Below are positions 39,155-47,925 of a DNA stretch of 64,000 nt, piece after piece. Position 1 is the stretch's first letter. Each line of letters opens with the position of its first letter. A model generated the notes under the pieces. It was not told the DNA's origin, did not search any database, and saw only the letters and a list, made by a program, of their open reading frames with translations. Source of the DNA: Blastocatellia bacterium (GTDB lineage Bacteria; Acidobacteriota; Blastocatellia; Pyrinomonadales; Pyrinomonadaceae). The stretch spans positions 223,001 to 287,000 of the forward strand of contig PMSM01000011.1 in assembly GCA_003168335.1 (NCBI GenBank), in the 5' to 3' direction. The position numbers and the translations under genes are program-made.

Positions 39155-42100
39155 ATGAGATCCTCGACTTCCTGCTTCATTCTTACTGCGCTGTTCCTTT
39201 TCTTGGTCATTGGCACTTCGACGTTGATGAATCATGCGGGCGTGATGGGCTTGTCTCGGGCAAGCGGTTCTGAGGATCAACGGGCCTTCGAACAACGTGA
39301 AGCCGCTTATCGTGCCAACAATATCGGTGCTGCGTTGCTGGAACAATACAAAGCGAAGGAGGCGGTTGAGTCTTTCACTCGCGCGCTGGAAATCAAACCG
39401 GACCTTTTAGTAGCACGGATAAATCTTAGTATCGCTCTCTATTACTTGCCTGACGCCGACGGCGCGAAACGTGCCGCCGAGAAAGCGCTGACACAGGATG
39501 CGAATGCGCCGCAACTACACTACATTCTCGGACTGATTGCCCGCGCCCAGAATCGCTTCGACGAAGCGATCGGGGAGTTTCAAAAAGTTCTGCAGATCGA
39601 TCCGGACGACGTTGGTGCAAACATCAATGTCGGACAACTCGTTGCACAGCAGAAAAAGTCCGCGGAAGCGATTGCCGCGTTTCGTAAGGCGATTAACGCC
39701 GAACCGTACAACGAAACCGCGCTCTACAATCTGGGGCTCCTGCTCACGCGCACGGGTCACAGAGAAGAAGGGCAGGGACTACTTCAGAAATTCCAACAAC
39801 TGAAACAAAGCGGCGCGGGCACCACACTGGGAACAAACTATCTCGAGGGCGGACACTACGCGGAGGCTGTGGTTTCGTCGGGCACGGAAGCGGAGCTGGT
39901 TGATAAGACCACACCGGATGTCGTCTTTACTGACTCGTCTGAAACGGCGCTGCCGCCGTTTCGCGATTTGAAGATCCCAAAGAGCCAGATCCTTGGACAG
40001 TGGGGTGGGGACATAGCGCTCTTCGATTTCGACGGCGATGGTGATCTTGATCTCATCGAAGTCGCAAGCGGATCACAACGGCTCTTGCGCAACGACGGGG
40101 GGAAGTTTACTGAAATAACCGGGCAGTCGGGCGATCTCGCGAAAGATGTAGACGGAATCGCGATGGCCGTAGTCGCGGGTGATTTCGATAACGATGGTCG
40201 GCCGGACCTGTTCGTGCTCCGATACGGCAAGAGCAGTCTCTATCACAACGACGGCGGCGGGCGCTTCACGGATGTGACGACAGCCGCAAAGATTCCCAAC
40301 TACAAATATCTCTCGCGCTCGGTTGCGTTTGTGGATTATGACCATGATGGGGACCTCGACATCTTCATTGGCGGCGGGAGTGATCCAACCGATGCTCTGA
40401 AGTCGGAAAAGGTCTTAGACAAGCATCCTCCCAACTTCCTCTACGAGATTAGCGTTATCTCACCTGCTGCTCCCGGCATGCTCTTGCGTAACAATGGTAA
40501 TGGCACTTTCACCGACCAGACAACGGCGGCGAAACTCTCTGAGCCGATGGAGACGTTGGCAGTCGTGCCTACAGATTATGACGACCGGCGAGATGTCGAT
40601 CTGCTTGTCGCGAGCGGGAATCAAGTTGTCCTTTGGCGCAACATGCGGGACGGCACGTTTCGCAACGTCGTTAATGACGTCGGTTTGAGTTTGAGTTCGG
40701 ACAAACTCAACCTGATATCAAGCGTTGCGGTTGGCGACTTAAACAAAGACGGCTATCCGGATTTCTATTTCGCCAGGGGCGAGTGGGCTGGGTATTTTGC
40801 CATGAGTGATGGCAAGGGGCATTTTCAACTTAAGCGTGGGCCAGGCGAGCTGACGGTTGAGCCAGACTCACCATCAGCAAAGTACAACAATGCGTCGCAG
40901 TTCATAGACTATGACAATGATGGATTGCTCGATCTGGTCACCGTCGTAACGACCCTCGGCGAATCTGCGGGCTTGCGACTGCGCATCTGGCGTAACACCG
41001 GCGATGGTTGGGTGGATGTAAGTGACAAGGCAGCACCGAGTATTAAAGCCCGCGTGCCCTACATCACGGATGGCCCGGGACGACGTTTGTTAGTAAGCGG
41101 CGACCTTGATGGCGACGGTGATACTGATCTGATCTTTGGAACAATCGCCGGTGGCCTGAAGCTTGCGCGCAACGACGGTGGCAATCGAAATCATTCTGTT
41201 GCCGTGAATCTCCGTGGCCGCGTTAGCAACAAGAGCGCGGTCGAAGCGAAAGTCGAAATGCGCGCGGGCAGTCTATATCAGAAGCTTGAGACTTACTCGG
41301 CGTCGCCGGCGCCGGCGCCGGCTGATTTGATCTTTGGCTTGGGCAAACGCGATAAGCCCGATGCAGTGCGCGTACTTTGGCCCGCGGGAATTGTCCAGGC
41401 TGAAACTGAATTTCCAATCGGAAAGGGACCACTTGGCTTCATCTCGCTCAACCTCACCGAACTCGATCGCAAACCGTCGTCGTGTCCTTATCTATATACC
41501 TGGAACGGTGAACGGTTTGAGTTCGTCACCGATTTTATGGGCGGCGGCGAGATGGGCTACCTCGAAGAGCCCGGCCGCTACAACCAGCCGGACCCGGACG
41601 AGTACGTCCGCATTCGCGGCGAGCAATTAAAAGAAAGGAATGGCCGTTATGAACTGCGCATCACCGACGAGCTTGAGGAGGCAATGTTCGTGGATCGTTT
41701 GCAGCTTCTGGTCGTGGCGCATCCGTTGGGCACCGAAGTCTATCCGAACGAAGGCATGAGCGACCCGCCGAAAGCTTCGAAATTGTTTCTAACGCACAAC
41801 GCGCGACCGCCCTTGAGCGCGGTTGACGATCATGGGAGCGATGTACTCGATCGCATCGCTACACTTGATCGGCGCTATCCGGATAATTTCAAACTCGATC
41901 GCATTCGCGGGTATGGAGCAGAACATTCGCTTACCTTGAAATTGGCTGAGCCCGCTTCATCGAGAAACGCAAGCTCGAGAACAGTCTTGCTTTTGACCGG
42001 CTGGACCGATTATGCCTGGTCCAGCGATAACGTTGCGGCTGCACAAGCTGGGAAGGCGATGACATCGCCCGCGTTGCAGGTCAAGGACGAAAAGGGAAGC

Positions 42101-42772
42101 TGGCGCACAGTCATCGCAGACATTGGAATACCGGTGGGCCGTCCGCAAACGGTCACGGTTGACCTGACGGGCAAGTTTCTGAGCGCTAGCCGCGAAGTGC
42201 GAATCGTTACAAACATGCGCATCTACTGGGACCAGATCCTGGTAGACACGTCGGATGGCAATTCACCAACGCAGGTCATGCGGCTCGATCCGGTTCGCGC
42301 TGATCTACGTTGGCGCGGTTTCTCGGATGAAGTGACTCCCGATAGTCGTGAGCCGTTCGGCTATGACTACCAGCGAGTGTCGTTTACTTCGCCGTGGAAG
42401 GTGATGACCGGTCATTACACACGCGAAGGCGACGTACGACAGTTACTTTCGAAGAGCGATGATATGTTTGCCATCTGTCGTCCCGGCGACGAGATTAGTC
42501 TTTCATTCGACGCGACGGCGCTTGCGCCCCTGCCGGCTGGTTGGACGCGCACTTTCCTGCTGTACGCAGACGGTTTCAGCAAAGAGATGGACATCAACTC
42601 CGCGAGCCCCGATCAGCTTGCGCCTTTGCCGTTTCATGGCATGAGCCGTTATCCATACAAGTGGCCAGAGCACTATCCATTGACTGAAGAACGCAAGAAA
42701 TATATTGAGAAATACAACACGCGCGTGGTTACTTCGACGGTGCCCTCGATCGGGACGGCCATGGTTCGATAA
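39155..42772 (+). CDS. Large TPR + FG-GAP (CRTAC1-like) + ASPIC/UnbV fusion protein with uncharacterised ~430-aa C-terminus
   Basis: N-terminal TPRs, repeated DFDGDGDLDLIEV-type motifs, FGLGKRDKPDAVRVLWPAGIVQ, then novel C-terminal region. Confidence 0.9.
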   Translation: MRSSTSCFILTALFLFLVIGTSTLMNHAGVMGLSRASGSEDQRAFEQREAAYRANNIGAALLEQYKAKEAVESFTRALEIKPDLLVARINLSIALYYLPDADGAKRAAEKALTQDANAPQLHYILGLIARAQNRFDEAIGEFQKVLQIDPDDVGANINVGQLVAQQKKSAEAIAAFRKAINAEPYNETALYNLGLLLTRTGHREEGQGLLQKFQQLKQSGAGTTLGTNYLEGGHYAEAVVSSGTEAELVDKTTPDVVFTDSSETALPPFRDLKIPKSQILGQWGGDIALFDFDGDGDLDLIEVASGSQRLLRNDGGKFTEITGQSGDLAKDVDGIAMAVVAGDFDNDGRPDLFVLRYGKSSLYHNDGGGRFTDVTTAAKIPNYKYLSRSVAFVDYDHDGDLDIFIGGGSDPTDALKSEKVLDKHPPNFLYEISVISPAAPGMLLRNNGNGTFTDQTTAAKLSEPMETLAVVPTDYDDRRDVDLLVASGNQVVLWRNMRDGTFRNVVNDVGLSLSSDKLNLISSVAVGDLNKDGYPDFYFARGEWAGYFAMSDGKGHFQLKRGPGELTVEPDSPSAKYNNASQFIDYDNDGLLDLVTVVTTLGESAGLRLRIWRNTGDGWVDVSDKAAPSIKARVPYITDGPGRRLLVSGDLDGDGDTDLIFGTIAGGLKLARNDGGNRNHSVAVNLRGRVSNKSAVEAKVEMRAGSLYQKLETYSASPAPAPADLIFGLGKRDKPDAVRVLWPAGIVQAETEFPIGKGPLGFISLNLTELDRKPSSCPYLYTWNGERFEFVTDFMGGGEMGYLEEPGRYNQPDPDEYVRIRGEQLKERNGRYELRITDELEEAMFVDRLQLLVVAHPLGTEVYPNEGMSDPPKASKLFLTHNARPPLSAVDDHGSDVLDRIATLDRRYPDNFKLDRIRGYGAEHSLTLKLAEPASSRNASSRTVLLLTGWTDYAWSSDNVAAAQAGKAMTSPALQVKDEKGSWRTVIADIGIPVGRPQTVTVDLTGKFLSASREVRIVTNMRIYWDQILVDTSDGNSPTQVMRLDPVRADLRWRGFSDEVTPDSREPFGYDYQRVSFTSPWKVMTGHYTREGDVRQLLSKSDDMFAICRPGDEISLSFDATALAPLPAGWTRTFLLYADGFSKEMDINSASPDQLAPLPFHGMSRYPYKWPEHYPLTEERKKYIEKYNTRVVTSTVPSIGTAMVR

Positions 42773-42909
42773 TCCGCAGATTACACAGATTGCACAGATT
42801 AGGCAGTTAACAAGTAGATTACCTCGCTGCTAATCAGATCGTTTTGACGTATCGTCTCTGATCGTCTTTCTTTCATTTCCCTATCTGCGAAATCTGTGTA
42901 ATCTGCGGA
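42773..42909. repeat. Inverted-repeat element of the ATTACACAGATT type
   Basis: TCCGCAGATTACACAGATTGCACAGATTAGG ... CCCTATCTGCGAAATCTGTGTAATCTGCGGA. Confidence 0.85.
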
Positions 42910-42918
42910 CAATTTCTT

Positions 42919-43929
42919 ATGGAACACATTCGATACTCAGTTGCCGCCTGTCAGGTCGACATGCCGAATCCAGTTGAGCGCCGGGCAATGCGCGCTAACA
43001 CCGATCGCATGCTCTCAATGATCGACTCGGCGGTGGCGGGCGCTGCGCCTTTCCTGCCGGTGCGGCTCGCTGTCTTTCCCGAATTTGCCCATTCGGCACC
43101 GGTATTCGAAACCGCGTCAGAGTTGATCGAGAAACTTGCGATCACAATACCTAATGACCACACGGAGCGTTTGCAGCAGAAAGCTCGCGAGCACGACATC
43201 TTTATTCAGAGTGGATCCCTTCTGGAAGTTGATCCGAAGTGGCCGGGTCATGTTTTCAATACGACCTGCCTGATTGGTCCCAACGGGATTCTTTACAAAT
43301 ATCGGAAAGTGAACACGTGGATTCCTTACGAAGTGCACACGAGTCCACACGACCTGGAAGGTTACGATGAACCTCTCTTTCCGGTTGCGGACACCTCGAT
43401 CGGCCGGATTGGCTGTGCTACTTGTTATGACTGGTTGTTTCCCGAAGCAATGCGCCAGCTCGCCGCGAATGGCGCAGAGATCATGATTCGCGTTTCGGCT
43501 TACATGGATCCGTGGGGCGCGACAGAGCCGATGGCCTGGTGGACGGTCATTAATCGCGCGCGCGCCATCGAGAACATTGCGTACGTCGTCGCGGCGAATC
43601 AGGGCGCGAGTTTGAAACATTATCCACCGTATTCATGGCCGGGTGGCAGTCAGGTGGTCGATTTCGACGGACGATTGCTGGCTGAAGCTTCGCCGGGACC
43701 AGGCGAGCGAATCGTTGTCGCGCCGATAGATGTTTCCGCCTTGCGCCACGAACGCGCTTCTCGGCGCGGGCATCACATGCTCGCGCACCTGCGCACGGAA
43801 GCGTATCCGGTCTATCAGCGTCATCAGTATCCACCGAAGATGAAGGACGACAAGAATATTTCTTACGAACGAAACAACGAGTTGATTGACGAAGCCAAGC
43901 GGCGACTAGACTCTTCGAACAACGATTGA
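42919..43929 (+). CDS. Carbon-nitrogen hydrolase (nitrilase superfamily)
   Basis: AVFPEFAHSAP (Glu), YKYRKVNTW (Lys), IGCATCYDWLFPEAMRQLA (Cys) catalytic triad motifs. Confidence 0.92.
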   Translation: MEHIRYSVAACQVDMPNPVERRAMRANTDRMLSMIDSAVAGAAPFLPVRLAVFPEFAHSAPVFETASELIEKLAITIPNDHTERLQQKAREHDIFIQSGSLLEVDPKWPGHVFNTTCLIGPNGILYKYRKVNTWIPYEVHTSPHDLEGYDEPLFPVADTSIGRIGCATCYDWLFPEAMRQLAANGAEIMIRVSAYMDPWGATEPMAWWTVINRARAIENIAYVVAANQGASLKHYPPYSWPGGSQVVDFDGRLLAEASPGPGERIVVAPIDVSALRHERASRRGHHMLAHLRTEAYPVYQRHQYPPKMKDDKNISYERNNELIDEAKRRLDSSNND

Positions 43930-45783
43930 ATGAGATTCGAGCGGGTGATAAGACATTCAACGAGCCCGCGTGGGCGAACGGAAGGGAATAGCCAAGCCCT
44001 GGCGCGCCTTCGGCGCTCTCTGTTGTTTGCCGTCTTCATTGCGTTCAATGTAAGCGCGAACGCGCAACAAACCGCACAACCAACGCCAACCCCGCGCACG
44101 GGTCGCTCTTATAGCACCGATGAATTGCCCAAGACGCCTCCTCCTTCCGGTCCACGGGCGCCATCAACGGTGACCTTCACTGATATCACGGCGGCGACAA
44201 AGATTGCTTTCAAACATGCCGGCTCGCCAACGTCGCTCAAATATCTGCTCGAGACGATGGGCGGCGGCGTGGCGATTTTTGACTACGACAACGATGGGCG
44301 GATGGACCTCTTCTTCACCAATGGAGCGCTCCTCAAGGACCCCATGACCAAAGGCATGATGCCGGACAAGAGCGATCCGAAATTCTGGAACCGGCTTTAT
44401 CACCAGAAAGCCGACGGCACCTTTGAAGATGTCACTGAGCGCGCTGGTTTGAAAGGCGAAGGTTTCAGCATGGGCGTCGCCACCGCCGATTACGATAACG
44501 ATGGATACGTGGATCTCTATGTGACTGGCTATGGTGAGAATCATCTCTACCACAACAACCGCGACGGCACCTTCGCGGACGTGACAAAGAAGCTGGGCGT
44601 TGCGGGCGGCGGATGGTCAACCAGCGCGGGCTGGATCGACTATGACCGCGACGGTCGTCTGGATCTATTCGTGGCGCGCTATCTCGATTGGGATTTTGAA
44701 AAAGGGGCGGCCCTCTGCGGCGACGCGCGAGGCACGCGAGCTTACTGTCATCCGGAAAATTTCAAGGGCGCCACCAACATTCTTTTTCATCAAAAGCCTG
44801 ACGGGTCGTTCGAAGATGTTAGCGTCAAGGCAGGGATCGCGGACCCGGACGGCAAAGCGCTCGGCATCGCCTTCGCTGATTTCGACAATGACGGTCTGAT
44901 GGACATCTTTGTGGCGAATGACAGCGTGCGCCAGTCGCTCTATCACAATAAGGGTGACGGGAGATTTGAAGACATCGCCGTTATGGCCGGCGCGGGTTAC
45001 GACGAAGATGGTAAGACATACGCCGGCATGGGCGTCGATGCGGCTGACTATGACAACGATGGATTTGCCGACGTTTTCATCACCACCCTTTCGTATCAGA
45101 CCTATCCGCTCTATCACAACAACGGCGATAGGAGCTTTACTTACGCGACGAAGCAAACCGCGGTTGGACAAATTACGCTGGCATATTCAGGCTGGGGCAC
45201 GCACTTTATTGATGCCGATAACGATGGACTGCGCGACATTTTCGTCGCCCAAAGTCACGTGCTGGACACGATTGAGTTGTCGACGGGCTATTTGAAATAC
45301 CGACAGCCTCCGCTCTTGATGCGCAACATGGGGAAGGAATTTACCAACGTTTCGGCCACCGCCGGTCCGGCGTTCAGCCTGCCCATAGTCGCCAGAGGCG
45401 CGGCTTTTGGCGATCTGAATAATGATGGTCAGATCGATATTGTTATTGGAGTCCTGAATGGCTCGCCGCTTGTCTTACGCAACAATGGAACAAAAAATCA
45501 CTGGGTTGGAATTCGGCTCGTGGGTTCGAAATCCAACCGCGACGGTCTGGGTGCGCGCGTGATCGTCTCGGACAGCAGTGGCCGTCGGCAAATCTTTGAC
45601 GCGTCGACAGCCGGTAGCTATCTGTCCGCAAGCGATCCCAGGATTATCGCGGGCCTGGGAAACGCAAGCGCAGTTCGCACAATAGAGGTCCACTGGCCCA
45701 GTGGCCGAACTCAGACGATAACGAATCCGGAACTCGATCGATACCTGACCATTAACGAGCGAGACGCGGCGAACGCAAAGTAG
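43930..45783 (+). CDS. CRTAC1-family FG-GAP/VCBS repeat protein
   Basis: FDYDNDGRMDLFFTN, DYDNDGYVDLYVTG, GLGNASAVRTIEVHWPSGRTQ. Confidence 0.92.
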   Translation: MRFERVIRHSTSPRGRTEGNSQALARLRRSLLFAVFIAFNVSANAQQTAQPTPTPRTGRSYSTDELPKTPPPSGPRAPSTVTFTDITAATKIAFKHAGSPTSLKYLLETMGGGVAIFDYDNDGRMDLFFTNGALLKDPMTKGMMPDKSDPKFWNRLYHQKADGTFEDVTERAGLKGEGFSMGVATADYDNDGYVDLYVTGYGENHLYHNNRDGTFADVTKKLGVAGGGWSTSAGWIDYDRDGRLDLFVARYLDWDFEKGAALCGDARGTRAYCHPENFKGATNILFHQKPDGSFEDVSVKAGIADPDGKALGIAFADFDNDGLMDIFVANDSVRQSLYHNKGDGRFEDIAVMAGAGYDEDGKTYAGMGVDAADYDNDGFADVFITTLSYQTYPLYHNNGDRSFTYATKQTAVGQITLAYSGWGTHFIDADNDGLRDIFVAQSHVLDTIELSTGYLKYRQPPLLMRNMGKEFTNVSATAGPAFSLPIVARGAAFGDLNNDGQIDIVIGVLNGSPLVLRNNGTKNHWVGIRLVGSKSNRDGLGARVIVSDSSGRRQIFDASTAGSYLSASDPRIIAGLGNASAVRTIEVHWPSGRTQTITNPELDRYLTINERDAANAK

Positions 45784-45819
45784 CACCGGCGCGGGTAGTT
45801 TGGTTGTGGCTCGCGCATC

Positions 45820-45898
45820 TTGGTACAGAACCGCTCGCGGTAGCGAGCGGGTAATCGCTCGTAAGACCCGCGTGCTACCGCAAGCGGGTCCGTACCAA
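45820..45898. repeat. 79-bp palindromic element
   Basis: TTGGTACAGAACCGCTCGCGGTAGCGAGCGGGT...ACCCGCGTGCTACCGCAAGCGGGTCCGTACCAA, near-complete inverted repeat. Confidence 0.85.
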
Positions 45899-46026
45899 TT
45901 TCTGTCTCCCGCTGTGGCTAAGGTTTGACACGCCCGAACTGGTTGCGTATTTTCGGGGTTGTCTCCGCGTCTGGTATCCCACTTAAGTTCGCGCTTAGAA
46001 TATCGGAAGTGATTCAAAGGAATTAT

Positions 46027-47856
46027 ATGAAGTTTCGGTTTCCAAAAGCTGTTGGTCTATTCGTTGTCCTCTGTGGGTTGAGTTCTTTTACGCTGTTCGG
46101 TCAAACGACGCCGAAGACTGAGCAGCAGGGGATGGGTGGGGTCAATACCGGTCCAACGGTGAACTACACCTCAAAACGTACGGCTGGCATCACAGATCCA
46201 AAAGCGCCGCTGGTCTTCGAAGACGTGGCCGAAAAGACGGCGCTGGTGAACTTCAAACATCGTTCCGGCACACCCGCAAAGGAGTACATCTTCGAAGTAC
46301 CGTCCGGCGGCGTAGCTATCTTTGATTACGACGGTGATGGTTTGCCGGATATCTACCTGGTAAACGGCTCGACTTTGCCTGCCTTGCTGGGAAAAGAAAA
46401 ACCACCGCGAGCTGCGCTGTATCACAATTTGGGCAACTGGAAATTCGAAGACGTGACAGACAAAGCCGGCGTGGGAAACGAACGTTGGGGCATGGGCGTC
46501 GCGGTGGGCGACTACGATAACGATGGCCGGCCTGATATTTACGTAACCAACTTCGGCGTCTCACGGCTTTACCATAACAACGGAGATGGCACATTTACTG
46601 ACGTGGCTGAAAAGGTTGGCGTCGCGCGCAAAGGCTGGAGCACGGGCGCTACCTGGGGCGATTATGACGGCGATGGCAGGTTGGATCTCTTCGTTCCCGG
46701 CTATCTTGAAATTGATCTCAACAATCTGCCGCGCAGTCCTGCCGAAGCAAACAAACCGGGAGGTGTGGGCCAGAACTTTTGCCAGTTTCGCGGCGCTCCG
46801 GTGATGTGTGGACCGCGGAGTCTGACCGGCGAGAGCGACACGCTGTATCATCAGAAGCCGGACGGAACTTTTGAAGATGTCAGTGTGAAGGCCGGGGTCA
46901 ACGACCCGCAGAAGTATTACGGATTCTCTTCGGCATTTGTGCAGGCCAACGAAGACAACCTGTTGGACCTGGTGGTGGTGAATGACTCGACGCCTAAGCA
47001 GTTCTACATTAACAAAGGTGACGGGACGTTTGAAGAAATTGGCTATCCATCAGGCGTCGCCTTGAACGAAAACGGTCGTGAGCAGGCCGGGATGGGGATC
47101 GCCATAGGCGATTATGACAACTCAGGTCGAATGAGTTTTCACATCACGAATTTTTCCGACGATTCCAACGTCCTCTATCACAACGATGGCGATTCCAACT
47201 TTACGGATGTTACCTTTCTTGCCGGGTTGGGCGAAATCACCCTGCCGTTTCTTGGTTGGGGCACGAGTTTCATAGATTTTGATAATGACAGCTGGTTGGA
47301 TCTGATCGTCGCCAACGGCCATGTTTATCCGGTCGTCGATGATCATCAATGGGGAACCAGCTATGCGCAGCAAGCTTTGCTTTTCCGGAATTTGAAAAAT
47401 GGCAAATTCGAGCGCGTGGGAGCTGCGCCCGGGAGCGGTCTGGCTTACCCATGGTGTGGGCGGGGCCTGGCCGTCGGCGATCTCGATGGTGATGGCAGAC
47501 TGGACGTGGTAATCAATAACGCCGATTCGAGACCCAGCCTATTGAGGAACGTCGCGACACCGGTTGGTCATTGGCTGGCCCTTCATTTGGTTGGAGACGT
47601 TGCCAAAAAGTCTCCACGCGACGCGATCGGGGCAAGCGTCTACGTCACCACCGGAAAGGTTCGCCAGCGGCAAGATGTGATAAGCGGTGGTAGCTATTCA
47701 TCGCAGAACGACACCACCCTGCACTTCGGTCTGGGCGCCGCGACAAACGTCGATAAAATTGAGATCAGATGGCCGGACGGCTCTAAGGAAACGATTCAGG
47801 TTCCGTCCGTGGACCGAAAATTCACGGTCATTGAAAACAAGGGCGTAAGCAAATAA
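46027..47856 (+). CDS. CRTAC1-family FG-GAP/VCBS repeat protein
   Basis: FDYDGDGLPDIYLVNG, DYDNDGRPDIYVTNFG, GLGAATNVDKIEIRWPDGSKE; signal-peptide start at 46027. Confidence 0.92.
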   Translation: MKFRFPKAVGLFVVLCGLSSFTLFGQTTPKTEQQGMGGVNTGPTVNYTSKRTAGITDPKAPLVFEDVAEKTALVNFKHRSGTPAKEYIFEVPSGGVAIFDYDGDGLPDIYLVNGSTLPALLGKEKPPRAALYHNLGNWKFEDVTDKAGVGNERWGMGVAVGDYDNDGRPDIYVTNFGVSRLYHNNGDGTFTDVAEKVGVARKGWSTGATWGDYDGDGRLDLFVPGYLEIDLNNLPRSPAEANKPGGVGQNFCQFRGAPVMCGPRSLTGESDTLYHQKPDGTFEDVSVKAGVNDPQKYYGFSSAFVQANEDNLLDLVVVNDSTPKQFYINKGDGTFEEIGYPSGVALNENGREQAGMGIAIGDYDNSGRMSFHITNFSDDSNVLYHNDGDSNFTDVTFLAGLGEITLPFLGWGTSFIDFDNDSWLDLIVANGHVYPVVDDHQWGTSYAQQALLFRNLKNGKFERVGAAPGSGLAYPWCGRGLAVGDLDGDGRLDVVINNADSRPSLLRNVATPVGHWLALHLVGDVAKKSPRDAIGASVYVTTGKVRQRQDVISGGSYSSQNDTTLHFGLGAATNVDKIEIRWPDGSKETIQVPSVDRKFTVIENKGVSK

Positions 47857-47925
47857 CCGTGGGCCACCGCAAGATTTTAGTCCCGGCTGGAAGGATGGCC
47901 GGGAGTTTCGGAAAGGATCTGGAAG

